A DNA stretch of 64,000 nucleotides from Propionivibrio sp. Lineage in GTDB: Bacteria > Pseudomonadota > Gammaproteobacteria > Burkholderiales > Rhodocyclaceae. A program made the position numbers and the translations under genes. The DNA lies in the NCBI GenBank assembly GCA_016705685.1, contig JADJLB010000010.1, positions 186,001-250,000 on the forward strand, in the 5' to 3' direction. Of this stretch, positions 37,949 through 46,632 are shown piece after piece. Every line of letters starts with the position of its first letter. Positions within the stretch are counted from its first letter, which is position 1. The notes under the pieces were generated by a model. It was given only the letters and a program-made list of their open reading frames with translations. It ran no database searches and was not told the origin of the DNA.

Positions 37949-38201
37949 GAAGGGTTCCCTTTCGGAATCATGGTGCCAAACAGGTTGGTTTGGCTTGTTG
38001 CTCGACCCCTCATTATGACAGCAGCCGGCGACAGTCTTGTGGAATCGACCGAACCTTTTTTCTGTCAAGCGGCTGCGACAGTTACATCGTCACCACCGCC
38101 ACCACCTCGTCGAATCTGGTGGTCTTGAGGTGACGACAGCAGTACCTGTGCGCCGTGGCCTGCTCGACGGCATTTCGGCGATGAATCGCCTCTTTGCTCG
38201 A

Positions 38202-38720
38202 CTATCCCGCGTCTTTCGCGCCTCGTTGCGGGAGAACCCAGTTGGCCCGGGGAAAGTGGCAGGTGTAGCCGCTGGGATAGCGCTCGAGATAGTCCTGGTG
38301 CTCGGGCTCGGCTTCCCAGAAATCGCCGGCCGGTTCGACCTCGGTCACCACCTTGCCCGGCCAGAGACCGGAGGCATTGACATCGGCGATGGTATCGAGT
38401 GCGATCTGCCGCTGGCGCTCATCAACATAGTAGATTGCCGAGCGATAGGACGATCCCGCATCGTTTCCCTGACGATTGCGCGTCGCGGGATTGTGGATTT
38501 TGAAAAAGTATTCCAGTAGTCGCCGGTAACTGATGCGGTCGGGGTCGAACTGGATCTCGACACCCTCCGCATGGTTGCCGTGGTTTCGATACGTGGCTTG
38601 AGGCACGTCGCCGCCGGTATAGCCGACGCGCGTGGCCAAAACACCCGGAAGTCGGCGAATTAGCCCCTGCATACCCCAGAAGCATCCGCCGGCGAGAACT
38701 GCGCGTTCGCTATTCGCCAT
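38202..38720 (-). CDS. msrA: Peptide-methionine (S)-S-oxide reductase MsrA
   Basis: A 172-residue repair enzyme that reduces methionine-S-sulfoxide in proteins. The catalytic Cys is in [38 protein letters not shown] and [13 protein letters not shown] are family motifs. The ATG at 38720 overlaps the msrB stop (TGATG), so the two are coupled; a GTG at 38723 is an alternative. No signal peptide, so it should be cytoplasmic. Confidence 0.93.
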   Translation of the reverse strand: MANSERAVLAGGCFWGMQGLIRRLPGVLATRVGYTGGDVPQATYRNHGNHAEGVEIQFDPDRISYRRLLEYFFKIHNPATRNRQGNDAGSSYRSAIYYVDERQRQIALDTIADVNASGLWPGKVVTEVEPAGDFWEAEPEHQDYLERYPSGYTCHFPRANWVLPQRGAKDAG

Positions 38721-39166
38721 CACCGCAGCTCCACCTGGCCGATGTACTCAGCGTAGCCCTCGGCTTCCATCCGGTCGAGCGGGATGAAGCGCAGGGACGC
38801 CGAATTGATGCAGTAGCGCAGGCCGCCCCGGTCCCTGGGGCCATCCGGAAAAACATGGCCCAGGTGGCTGTCGCCGTGCGTCGACCGCACTTCCGTGCGG
38901 ATCATGCCGTTGCTGGTGTCGCGCAGTTCGTTCACGAAAGCCGGCGCGATCGGCTTGGTGAAGCTTGGCCAGCCGCAGCCCGAATTGAACTTGTCGCTCG
39001 ACGCGTACAGGGGTTCGCCCGATACGACGTCCACATAGATTCCGGGTTTGTCGTTGTGCAGATACTCGCCGGTACCCGGATATTCGGTCCCGTTCTTCTG
39101 GGTGACCCGGTATTGCTCGGGGTTCAGGGCGGCGATCGCTGCGTCGTTCCTTGTATAGCGTTTCAT
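38720..39166 (-). CDS. msrB: Peptide-methionine (R)-S-oxide reductase MsrB
   Basis: A 148-residue reductase for methionine-R-sulfoxide. [29 protein letters not shown] and the catalytic [12 protein letters not shown] are present. The two CxxC pairs that bind structural zinc in many MsrB proteins are missing, so this is the zinc-free form. I start at MKRYTRND (39166), with GGAGAGAAGAT just upstream; the longer frame to 39298 has no family sequence. Confidence 0.93.
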   Translation of the reverse strand: MKRYTRNDAAIAALNPEQYRVTQKNGTEYPGTGEYLHNDKPGIYVDVVSGEPLYASSDKFNSGCGWPSFTKPIAPAFVNELRDTSNGMIRTEVRSTHGDSHLGHVFPDGPRDRGGLRYCINSASLRFIPLDRMEAEGYAEYIGQVELR

Positions 39167-39597
39167 CCTATCTTCTCTCCTGTTGCGGGATTTGACAGCG
39201 GGAAGCGGCATGAAATCCAGCGATTTCGGTGAATTCGGTAAATTGGGGCGGTCGGTGCGGCCACTCTCCGCCACCCAGACAATCGCCGATTCGCGCATAC
39301 CTTGGTTCTGCCCGACTCATTGCTGCTGTCCCTTAGTCGTATCGGCAGTCGCAAACCTTACGGGCGTCGGCGACTCTTGGCCCTTTGTACGCACTCGTCA
39401 TTCCAGCTAAACGCTGATATTGACACCGCGTCGGGGCCGATCCGAGTCATCTGGATCCTCTCGGCAAAATGCATGGCGTCTGATTTATTTCCTGGGGACG
39501 CTTGAGCGTAATCGATATTGGGATACTATTTTCCCTGGCTCGGTGCCAGATACGGAGCAGCGTGGCGAGTGCCACTATCCAATTCAGGAGGGTAAGT
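39167..39597. promoter_or_regulatory. Intergenic region between msrB and the secreted Tudor-like gene
   Basis: No gene is supported in these 431 bp. For the plus-strand gene at 39598, TTGAGC (39502-39507) and TACTAT (39524-39529), 16 bp apart, form a plausible sigma-70 promoter, leaving a leader of about 60 nt with AGGAGG before the ATG. Confidence 0.4.
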
Positions 39598-40164
39598 ATG
39601 GGCGTTTTCAACAAATTGCGGGTAGTGCTGGTTTGCTTGATTCTGGGACCAATGTCTCAGGCCATCGCCCAGATCCCGACCTACAACGTCTTCAACGATA
39701 CGAATGTGGTGCTTAATTTCCAGACGCTCGATCCGGCACGAGGAACGTGGAAGGACCAGAAGCTAAACGCACATTCGCAGATCACGCTCAACATGTACTC
39801 CGGTAATCCCACCGGAAAGATTCGCATCGCCACACCCAACCACGGCTATAACGAATACCAAGTAGGTGCCGGTGGCATCTATCGCCTGACCTGGAGCGAC
39901 CAGAAGCAAATGTGGGATGTTCGCGCGACGCAGCAGGCCAATGCCATCACCGCCGCCAAACCGATGGAACGCTCGAATCCGGCATCGCCCGGTCAGGGGG
40001 CGCTACCCTACCGTCTGGGCGATTCGACACTCGTTTCCTGGAAAGGGAAGTGGTACAACGCCACGGTGATACAGACGGGTAGCAACAAGGTCAAGATTCA
40101 TTACGATGGCTATGACAGCAATTGGGATGAATGGGTCGACGGCACGCGCATCCGTTATCGCTAA
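39598..40164 (+). CDS. Secreted protein with C-terminal Tudor-knot/agenet-like domain
   Basis: A 188-residue protein with a clear signal peptide (MGVFNKLRVVLVCLILGPMSQAIAQ). Residues about 28-110 form a beta-rich domain of unknown type. The last 50 residues (GDSTLVSWKGKWYNATVIQ..VKIHYDGYDSNWDEWVDGTRIRYR) match the chromo-barrel/Tudor-knot pattern known from eukaryotic chromatin proteins and from some bacterial secreted proteins. The ribosome site is AGGAGG. Role unknown; the ligand of such a domain outside the cytoplasm is not established. Confidence 0.8.
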   Translation: MGVFNKLRVVLVCLILGPMSQAIAQIPTYNVFNDTNVVLNFQTLDPARGTWKDQKLNAHSQITLNMYSGNPTGKIRIATPNHGYNEYQVGAGGIYRLTWSDQKQMWDVRATQQANAITAAKPMERSNPASPGQGALPYRLGDSTLVSWKGKWYNATVIQTGSNKVKIHYDGYDSNWDEWVDGTRIRYR

Positions 40165-40215
40165 TGCATAGGAAGCCGTCGGTCGGCGGCTACAAATTCT
40201 GAAGCCGATCAGGGG

Positions 40216-40614
40216 TCACCTGCGGCAGCTCACATCCCCTTCCTCGCATTTGCCCATGGCCGCCAATTCGGCGTTGCGCTGACGTGTCTTCTGCGCCAAA
40301 CAGGAGGCCAGCACCATCGGGTATACCGACCCGCCTTCTGCTCCGCCAGCCTCGTACTTACAGGCCAGATCCTTGTACTTGATCCACGCGAGCTGAACTT
40401 CTTTCAGCTGATTTTGTTGTTCCGGTGCAAGCTTGCTGCGCAATTCCTTATAGCTTGCGTTGATTTTCTTGTCTTCCCGCTCCAACTCCTGCGCCGCACA
40501 TTGGTTCATGGCGGCCTGGGTCGTGGCATTCGCACAATCAGCGGCCCGGGCGGCACCGGGAATAACCAAGGCTGAAACGGACAAGGCGAGCGACGCAATC
40601 AGAAGAAATTTCAT
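40216..40614 (-). CDS. LprI/DUF1311-family periplasmic protein
   Basis: A 132-residue protein with a signal peptide ending in AARA|ADCANATTQ. The mature part has the family pattern of paired cysteines with a helical centre (NQCAAQELEREDKKINASYKELRSKL, LAWIKYKDLACKYEAGG, LASCLAQKTRQR). Mycobacterial LprI inhibits lysozyme; for most DUF1311 proteins the function is unproven. It converges with the Tudor-like gene. A second, longer family member is at 43000. Confidence 0.88.
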   Translation of the reverse strand: MKFLLIASLALSVSALVIPGAARAADCANATTQAAMNQCAAQELEREDKKINASYKELRSKLAPEQQNQLKEVQLAWIKYKDLACKYEAGGAEGGSVYPMVLASCLAQKTRQRNAELAAMGKCEEGDVSCRR

Positions 40615-40689
40615 GAGGTCTCCCAGGAATTGGCGTGTGGTGAATGTCAGTTGGCAGGATTCGTTATGCGGCTCACCAAGTGACGGAGT

Positions 40690-40830
40690 TCATGCTAACA
40701 GTTTCTTCTCGCGCAGCAGGGCAAAGCTGGCATCCGGTTCGGCAGAGCCGACGCACAGAAAATCGTTGACGCCCAGACGGTTGCGAGAGTCGCTCGTCGA
40801 GGCAAGTATCGCCGCCCCGCCATCGATAGT
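40690..40830 (-). pseudogene. Short aconitase-B-like remnant
   Basis: On the minus strand, a frame ending at TGA 40690-40692 reads GGAAILASTSDSRNRLGVNDFLCV, then GSAEPDASFALLREK. This aligns with the acnB product of this window ([20 protein letters not shown], then [14 protein letters not shown]), sharing about half the positions, and part of the DNA (GCCCAGACGGTTG) is identical. The rest of the enzyme is missing: upstream codons do not match and no start is seen. It looks like a decayed copy of an acnB-type gene 3' end, but the match is short. Confidence 0.45.
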
Positions 40831-40954
40831 CGCGATCGAAAGACAACACGAGCACCTTCCCATCCGTTTAGATAGCGATTTCGGCCGGAGGCAACGTCAA
40901 CCGCGAAGAATGTTGTACGCTTGACTACCCTCAACGACAAGAAAGGAAATTCGC

Positions 40955-41215
40955 ATGGGAATCGTCTGGACGATCGTATTGGGCTTCGTAATAGGCGTCA
41001 TTGCCAAGATCTTGCACCCTGGGAAGGAAAACATGGGTTTCGTCATGACCATAGTGCTGGGCATTGCCGGATCGTTTCTGGCGGGCGTCATTGGGCAGCT
41101 CATGGGCTGGTATCGGGCCGGCGAAGGCGCGGGGTTCATCGCCAGCGTGGTCGTGGCTATCGTCTTGCTGGCGATTTACGGCAAGGTACGCGGCTCCGCA
41201 CCCCCCGGAAACTAG
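40955..41215 (+). CDS. GlsB/YeaQ/YmgE-family stress membrane protein
   Basis: An 86-residue protein with three predicted transmembrane helices and the glycine-rich repeats of the transglycosylase-associated (GlsB/YeaQ) family: VLGFVIGVIAKILHPG, VLGIAGSFLAGVIGQLMGWY and VVAIVLLAIYGKV. Such proteins are induced by osmotic or envelope stress; their mechanism is unknown. A ribosome site (AAGAAAGG) lies upstream. It is followed by the DUF4126 gene after 35 bp. Confidence 0.88.
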   Translation: MGIVWTIVLGFVIGVIAKILHPGKENMGFVMTIVLGIAGSFLAGVIGQLMGWYRAGEGAGFIASVVVAIVLLAIYGKVRGSAPPGN

Positions 41216-41250
41216 CATCCAGCCAAACGCCCGATCCGACACAGTCTGTC

Positions 41251-41826
41251 GTGGATACGATTCAGAGCGTCGCACTGGCGGCGGGGTTGGCCTGGGGTAG
41301 CGGCCTGCGCCTGTATGCCGTCCTCTTTGCCGCTGGGCTGCTCGGCCGGCTCGGCTATCTCGAGCTACCGCAAACGCTGCAGGTGCTGGAGCATCCATGG
41401 GTGATCGGGGCGTCCGGTGCGATGCTGCTGGTCGAGTTTCTTGCCGACAAGATCCCCGTCGTCGATCCGTTCTGGGATGCCGTCCATTCGTTCATCCGCA
41501 TTCCGGCCGGCGCCATCCTGGCGGCGCTGGCCCTGGGCAATTACGATCCGACAATCGGCGTCGTTGCGGCGATTCTTGGCGGCACGCTGACTGCCAGCGT
41601 GCACGCCGCGAAGGCCGGCGGCCGGGCGTTGATCAACGTTTCGCCGGAGCCTTTCTCCAATATCGTGGCCTCGTTCGGCGAAGAGGCGGTGCTGATCGCC
41701 GGTCTTTACGCCGCTTTCGCGCATCCCGCCGTATTTCTTGTTCTGCTCCTGTTGTTTTTGACCCTGCTCGTCTGGCTGCTACCGCGCTTGTGGCGTGGTG
41801 TACGGAAGCTTGCGGTGAGCGGGTGA
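41251..41826 (+). CDS. DUF4126 membrane protein
   Basis: A 191-residue membrane protein with about five helices. AAGLAWGSGLRLYAVLFAAGLL, LEHPWVIGASGAMLLVEFLADKIPVVDPFWDAVHSFIRIPAGA and GGTLTASVHAAKAGGRALINVSPEPFSN are DUF4126 hallmarks. I take GTG 41251 as the start because family similarity begins there; the upstream frame overlaps the GlsB gene. Function unknown. Confidence 0.82.
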   Translation: MDTIQSVALAAGLAWGSGLRLYAVLFAAGLLGRLGYLELPQTLQVLEHPWVIGASGAMLLVEFLADKIPVVDPFWDAVHSFIRIPAGAILAALALGNYDPTIGVVAAILGGTLTASVHAAKAGGRALINVSPEPFSNIVASFGEEAVLIAGLYAAFAHPAVFLVLLLLFLTLLVWLLPRLWRGVRKLAVSG

Positions 41827-41917
41827 TCAGCTTCCACCGGCTACACCCGAGCAAATAGGCGAAGCCGTATCAGATTGAGGATGCCCGGATTCTTCTGGAA
41901 CTGATTGGAGTTAAACC

Positions 41918-42251
41918 ATGAATACCATGACATACAAGGGCTACACCGCCCGCGTTGAATTCGACGACCGGGATAACATCTTTTGTCGGGCATCTGCTCG
42001 GCATTGTCAATGTGATCTGGTTCCATGCCGATAACGTCGCTGATTTGCGCGCAGCGTTTGAGGATGCCTTTGAAGATTATCTGGACACTTGCACCGCACT
42101 GGGTAAGTCACCTGAAAAACCTTCCAGTGGCAAATTGATGCTGCGCATTCCGCCGGATGTGCATGGTGCGGCGCTGGTGGCTGCCAAAGCGGCGGGTACG
42201 AGTTTGAACCAGTGGGCAGCCAAGGTATTGGCGAGCGCAGCGCACACTTGA
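41918..42251 (+). pseudogene. HicB-type antitoxin, +1 frameshift, no hicA partner
   Basis: The first 21 codons (MNTMTYKGYTARVEFDDRDNI) and a second frame (FVGHLLGIVNVIWFHADNVADLRAAFEDAFEDYL, then a C-terminal ribbon-helix-helix SLNQWAAKVLASA) together form a HicB antitoxin of about 110 residues. They join if one T is removed from TTTT at 41981-41984. The GATTGGAG ribosome site is good. No hicA toxin gene lies on either side, so it is solitary. HicB usually binds HicA and represses its own operon. Confidence 0.8.
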
Positions 42252-42331
42252 TATGTCATTTTCCGAGATGCTTTCTTGCAGATTTCATATATCAACAGCC
42301 GTGCATACCAGCTTGCCCCCTCACGGAATAC

Positions 42332-42350
42332 GTTATAATATTGTTATAAC
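42332..42350. promoter_or_regulatory. Inverted repeat upstream of the mazE/mazF-like pair
   Basis: GTTATAA (42332-42338) and TTATAAC (42344-42350) form a perfect 7-bp inverted repeat with a 5-bp spacer, 18 bp before the antitoxin ATG. The AT-rich arms include TATAAT-like sequence, so the repeat may overlap the -10 box and serve as the operator for autorepression by the AbrB-fold antitoxin. The operator role is inferred. Confidence 0.5.
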
Positions 42351-42368
42351 TTTTAATCAGGAGCTGCG

Positions 42369-42605
42369 ATGTTAACGACGTTACGCAAGGTGGGGAACTC
42401 TCGCGGGGTACTGATCCCGGCGGCATTACTGGCGGAATGCCATATTGATGGCGCGGTGGAGATGACCGTTGAGGCGGGACGACTGGTAATTACGCCAGTT
42501 AGCGCCCCGCGCGCCGGATGGTTTGATGGTTACGAAGCGGGCAGCGACAAGGACGCGTGGGCAGACTTGCCTGTCGATGAAGGTTGCGAGGACTGGGAAT
42601 GGTGA
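42369..42605 (+). CDS. AbrB/MazE-family antitoxin
   Basis: A 78-residue antitoxin. The swapped-hairpin AbrB DNA-binding fold occupies residues 1-47 (LTTLRKVGNSRGVLIPAALL, then VEMTVEAGRLVITPV); the acidic tail (GYEAGSDKDAWADLPVDEGCEDWEW) should wrap and neutralise the toxin. AGGAG lies just before the ATG. The toxin gene starts inside its last codons. Confidence 0.88.
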   Translation: MLTTLRKVGNSRGVLIPAALLAECHIDGAVEMTVEAGRLVITPVSAPRAGWFDGYEAGSDKDAWADLPVDEGCEDWEW

Positions 42606-42925
42606 AGGCCGGAACCAAGGTGCTGCGTGGCGAGGTGTATTGGGTCAATCTCGACCCAACGATAGGCGCTGAAATTAAGAAGACACGCCCGTGTCTGGTG
42701 GTGTCGCCGGATGATATGAATGCCGTCTTGCCGCGCGTGATCGTTGCCCCCCTTACCAGCAAGGGACAAGCCCTCGGATGCAGGCCGGAGGTGGTCATCG
42801 GCGGCAAATCTGGGCGCCTGCTGCTGGATCAAATTCGCTGCATCGACAAATCCAGACTGGCGGGAAAATTAGGGGCAGTTGATGCTGCTCTGTGGCACGA
42901 CGTGCTGCTAAAAATGCTGAGTTGA
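42599..42925 (+). CDS. mazF: MazF/PemK-family endoribonuclease toxin
   Basis: A 108-residue toxin of the CcdB/MazF fold. RGEVYWVNLDPTIGAEIKKTRPCLVVSPDDMN, VIVAPLTSK and LLLDQIRCIDKSRL are family motifs; the catalytic Arg and Thr/Ser residues of the first and third motifs are retained. It should cleave mRNA at short single-stranded motifs when the antitoxin is degraded. It overlaps the antitoxin by seven bases. I start at MVKAGTK (42599). Confidence 0.9.
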   Translation: MVKAGTKVLRGEVYWVNLDPTIGAEIKKTRPCLVVSPDDMNAVLPRVIVAPLTSKGQALGCRPEVVIGGKSGRLLLDQIRCIDKSRLAGKLGAVDAALWHDVLLKMLS

Positions 42926-42999
42926 TTTGTTTCAGAAGAAAGCCATCAGTGAATTGCACCATCCGCAGGTCACGGAATGCAGCTATTTTTGGAGGTCAG

Positions 43000-43698
43000 A
43001 TGAAGCCGGTATTCAAAGGGGTATTTGTTGCTGTATTCGCGCTTTGTTTCGGTTCGGCATTTGCCGCCAGTTTTGACTGCACAAAAGCGCGTGCCGAGGA
43101 TGAAAAGGCGATTTGTCAGAGCGCCGAACTCTCCAAACTGGACGACGAGCTGAGCGCCGAATTCAAGGTGGCAATTGAGCCATTCAAGGGCTGGAAAGAA
43201 CGCGCCACGCCGTTTCGCAAGAATCAGTCGGACTGGGTCAAGGATCGTGCGGGCTGCGGTGCCACCGAGGGGTGTCTAGCAAACGCCTACAAGAAACGCA
43301 TCGCCTGGCTCAAGCAGGGTCTTCACAAGTGGTCCGGCGAATGGGCGGGAAAACGTTACAGCCTCTCCGTGTTTTTTGATGCCGATCTGAATCGGCCGCT
43401 TGTCCGTATCTACGACAGCCCAAAGTTGGGTGAGAAGTTCCTGATCGCCGAGCTTCAGGCGCGTTATTTGACCGCCGCCAATAATATGCAGGAAGGTACC
43501 GACGCCGTGCAAGTCACCCCGGAATTCCAGGCAGATTACCGCCAGTACGAAGGGGTATGTAGCGCGATCAGTCTGAATTTCGAGCGCGATGAAGAACTGT
43601 ATCTGGCCGGCAACGAATCCTGCACGCTGTTCAAAAAGGAGCCGGATCGAAATTTGAGCCTGAAGAAAGCGTCTTACCACTACCCCGCGACGAAGTGA
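43000..43698 (+). CDS. LprI/DUF1311-like periplasmic protein with long C-terminal domain
   Basis: A 232-residue protein with a signal peptide (MKPVFKGVFVAVFALCFGSAFA|A). Residues 22-95 form a DUF1311-like helical domain with paired cysteines (FDCTKARAEDEKAICQSAELSKLDDEL, GCGATEGCLANAYKKRI). The remaining 135 residues are a beta-rich domain with two more cysteines (GVCSAISL, NESCTLF) that I do not recognise. A TTGGAGG ribosome site fixes the start at 43000. It ends at a terminator shared with acnB. Confidence 0.85.
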   Translation: MKPVFKGVFVAVFALCFGSAFAASFDCTKARAEDEKAICQSAELSKLDDELSAEFKVAIEPFKGWKERATPFRKNQSDWVKDRAGCGATEGCLANAYKKRIAWLKQGLHKWSGEWAGKRYSLSVFFDADLNRPLVRIYDSPKLGEKFLIAELQARYLTAANNMQEGTDAVQVTPEFQADYRQYEGVCSAISLNFERDEELYLAGNESCTLFKKEPDRNLSLKKASYHYPATK

Positions 43699-43753
43699 GC
43701 CGATCTGGTGCAAAGGTGAAATAGCGTGACGCACCCGCGGCTTCAAACACAAG

Positions 43754-43777
43754 AACGGCACCCCACGGGGTGCCGTT
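43754..43777. terminator. Bidirectional hairpin terminator between the LprI-like gene and acnB
   Basis: AACGGCACCC (43754-43763) pairs perfectly with GGGTGCCGTT (43768-43777) across a CACG loop. Short A and T runs flank it. It sits between the convergent LprI-like gene and acnB and can serve both. Confidence 0.85.
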
Positions 43778-43802
43778 TGCAGATTCAGGAGACCACGAAA
43801 AC

Positions 43803-46400
43803 CTAAACCGTCACCGTCTCCGCCACTTCCCTGAACTCGTCGATCTTGTCGAAGTTCATATAGCGATACACGTCGGCAGCTTTGGCGTTCACCGCCTTCA
43901 CCGCTTCCATGTACTCGGCGACGGTCGGGATCTTGCCCATCAGCGCGCAGATGGCCGCCAGTTCGGCCGAGCCGAGGTACACGAAGGTATCGATGCCCAG
44001 ACGGTTGGGGAAGTTGCGCGTCGAGGTCGAAATTGCCGTGCTGCCCTTCTTGATCTGCGCCTGGTTGCCCATGCACAACGAACAACCGGGCATTTCCATG
44101 CGCGCGCCGCTCTTGCCGAGGATGGCGTAGTAGCCTTCTTCGTTGAGGATCATGGCGTCCATCTTGGTCGGCGGGGCGATCCACAGGCGCGTCGGGATGT
44201 CGCTCTTGCCTTCGAGTACCTTGCCGGCCGCACGGAAGTGGCCGATGTTGGTCATGCACGAACCGATGAAGACTTCGTCGATCTTGGTGCCGGCGACTTC
44301 GGAGAGCAGTTTGACGTCGTCCGGGTCGTTCGGGCAGGCGACGATCGGCTCCTTGACGTCGGCCAGATCGATCTCAATCACGGCGGCATACTGCGCGTCG
44401 GCGTCGGCCTTGAGCAGTTGCGGGTTGGCGATCCATGCTTCCATGGCCTTGACGCGACGGCCCAGCGTGCGCGCGTCCTGGTAGCCGTTGGCGATCATCC
44501 ACTTCATCAGCGTCATGTTCGAATTCATGTATTCGATGATCGGTGCTTTGTCGAGATGCACGGTACAGCCGGCGGCGGAACGCTCGGCGGAGGCATCGGA
44601 GAGTTCAAACGCCTGTTCGACCTTGAGGTCGGGCAGCCCTTCGATTTCGAGGATGCGACCGGAGAAGATGTTCTTCTTGCCTTGCTTGGCGACGGTCAGC
44701 AGGCCTTGCTTGATGGCATAGTAGGGAATGGCGTTGACCAGGTCGCGCAGCGTGACGCCGCCCTGCAGCTTGCCTTTGAAGCGCACCAGAACGGATTCTG
44801 GCATGTCCAGCGGCATGACGCCGGTGGCGGCGGCAAAAGCGACCAGACCGGAACCGGCCGGGAAGGAAATGCCGATCGGGAAACGGGTGTGCGAGTCGCC
44901 GCCGGTGCCGACGGTATCGGGCAACAGCAGGCGGTTGAGCCAGCTGTGGATGATGCCGTCGCCGGGGCGCAGTGAAACGCCGCCGCGCGTGGTGATGAAG
45001 CTCGGCAGCGTGCGGTGCGTCTTCACGTCGACCAGCTTGGGATAGGCAGCGGTATGGCAGAACGATTGCATCACCATGTCGGCCGAGAAGCCGAGGCAGG
45101 CCAGATCCTTCAATTCGTCGCGCGTCATCGGGCCGGTGGTGTCTTGCGATCCCACGGTGGCCATGCGCGGCTCACAGTAGGTGCCGGGCAGGATGCCCTT
45201 CCCTTCGGGCAGACCGCAGGCACGACCGACCATTTTCTGCGCCAGCGTATAGCCCTTGCCGGTATCGGCCGGGCTTTGCGGCAGACGGAACAGCGTGGAC
45301 ACGGGAAGCCCCAGCGCCTCGCGTGCCTTGGTCGTGAGTCCGCGGCCGATGATCAGCGGGATGCGCCCACCGGCGCGTACTTCGTCCAGAATAACCGGCG
45401 TTTTAAGTTGCGCTTCGGCGATCACTTTGCCGTTCTTGAGCGCGGTTACCTTGGTCGTCGCAGGATCGACGTTCAGTTCGATCTCGTCGCCCATGTTCAT
45501 GTCGTCAACATTCAGCTCGATCGGCAGCGCGCCGGCATCTTCCATGGTGTTGAAGAAGATCGGCGCGATCTTGGAGCCGATGCAGACGCCGCCGAAACGC
45601 TTGTTCGGCACGTAGGGAATGTCTTCTCCCGTCCACCACAGCACGGAGTTGGTCGCCGATTTGCGCGAAGAGCCGGTGCCGACCACGTCGCCAACGTAGG
45701 CGATCAAATTGCCCTTCGCGGCCAGTGCTTCGAGCTGCTTCATCGGTCCACGTTCGCCCGCCTTGTCGGCTTCGATGCCGGCGCGCGGGTTCTTCAGCAT
45801 GGCCAACCCGTGCAACGGGATATCGGGACGCGACCACGCATCGGGGGCTGGCGACAGATCGTCGGTATTGGTCTCGCCGGTGACCTTGAAAACGGTCAGC
45901 TTTTGCGACGCCGGCACTTCGGGACGCGAGGTAAACCACTCGGCGTCTGCCCACGATTGCAACACCGCCTTGGCGTTGGCATTGCCCTTGTCTGCAAGCT
46001 CTTTCACGTCGTGGAAGAAATCGAAAACAAGCAGTGTCTTCTTGAGGCCTTCGGCGGCCACGGCACCGACTTCGGCGTCACCCAGCACATCGATCATCGG
46101 CTTGACGTTGTAACCGCCGAGCATGGTCCCGAGCAATTCGGTTGCCTTGGTCTTCGAGATCAGCGAGCAACGCTCTTCACCCTTGGCAACCTTGGCGAGA
46201 AATTCGGCCTTGACCTTGGCGGCGTCATCCACACCGGCAGGCACGCGGTAGGTGATCAACTCGACCAAAGCCTGCTCTTCGCCTTTCGGCGGATTCATCA
46301 ACAAGGCAACCAGTTCGCTGGTTTGCTTGGCTGAAAGCGGCAGGGGCGGAATGCCCAGCGCAGCGCGCTCGGCAACGTGGGCACGATAGGATTCCAACAT
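43803..46400 (-). CDS. acnB: Aconitate hydratase B / 2-methylisocitrate dehydratase
   Basis: An 865-residue TCA-cycle enzyme (citrate to isocitrate), also active on 2-methylisocitrate. Family order is intact: N-terminal HEAT-like domain (residues 1-160, [19 protein letters not shown]), swivel domain ([17 protein letters not shown]) and catalytic domains. The [4Fe-4S] cysteines lie in [11 protein letters not shown] and [14 protein letters not shown] start at MLESYRAHV (46400) with AAAGGA upstream. As in other AcnB proteins, it could sense oxidative stress through its cluster. An inverted repeat about 160 bp upstream may be an operator. Confidence 0.95.
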   Translation of the reverse strand: MLESYRAHVAERAALGIPPLPLSAKQTSELVALLMNPPKGEEQALVELITYRVPAGVDDAAKVKAEFLAKVAKGEERCSLISKTKATELLGTMLGGYNVKPMIDVLGDAEVGAVAAEGLKKTLLVFDFFHDVKELADKGNANAKAVLQSWADAEWFTSRPEVPASQKLTVFKVTGETNTDDLSPAPDAWSRPDIPLHGLAMLKNPRAGIEADKAGERGPMKQLEALAAKGNLIAYVGDVVGTGSSRKSATNSVLWWTGEDIPYVPNKRFGGVCIGSKIAPIFFNTMEDAGALPIELNVDDMNMGDEIELNVDPATTKVTALKNGKVIAEAQLKTPVILDEVRAGGRIPLIIGRGLTTKAREALGLPVSTLFRLPQSPADTGKGYTLAQKMVGRACGLPEGKGILPGTYCEPRMATVGSQDTTGPMTRDELKDLACLGFSADMVMQSFCHTAAYPKLVDVKTHRTLPSFITTRGGVSLRPGDGIIHSWLNRLLLPDTVGTGGDSHTRFPIGISFPAGSGLVAFAAATGVMPLDMPESVLVRFKGKLQGGVTLRDLVNAIPYYAIKQGLLTVAKQGKKNIFSGRILEIEGLPDLKVEQAFELSDASAERSAAGCTVHLDKAPIIEYMNSNMTLMKWMIANGYQDARTLGRRVKAMEAWIANPQLLKADADAQYAAVIEIDLADVKEPIVACPNDPDDVKLLSEVAGTKIDEVFIGSCMTNIGHFRAAGKVLEGKSDIPTRLWIAPPTKMDAMILNEEGYYAILGKSGARMEMPGCSLCMGNQAQIKKGSTAISTSTRNFPNRLGIDTFVYLGSAELAAICALMGKIPTVAEYMEAVKAVNAKAADVYRYMNFDKIDEFREVAETVTV

Positions 46401-46557
46401 GGGAATGTCCTTTCTCAAAGATTAAACTAGGGCAAAAATCAATATTCGGCAGGGCGAAGAAAACGAAACATTGTACTGCATGGCAAGCATGTCTACAGCA
46501 TTCAGCGGGTTGGTAGCGCTTGCTTTTCGGGCGATTTTCCGGCCAAGGAAAACCAAC

Positions 46558-46576
46558 TCTTATATATGATATAAGA
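46558..46576. promoter_or_regulatory. Perfect 8-bp inverted repeat upstream of acnB
   Basis: TCTTATAT and ATATAAGA flank an ATG spacer, making a 19-bp perfect dyad in an AT-rich patch within GC-rich DNA. It lies only upstream of acnB, since the other neighbour ends here. The shape resembles operators of GntR-family regulators of central metabolism; the regulator itself is not in the window. Confidence 0.55.
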
Positions 46577-46632
46577 TAACAGTTCGAAAGTGAAGTCTAC
46601 GCGAGTAAGTTTAACCTGGAAGCCGTCGTTCC

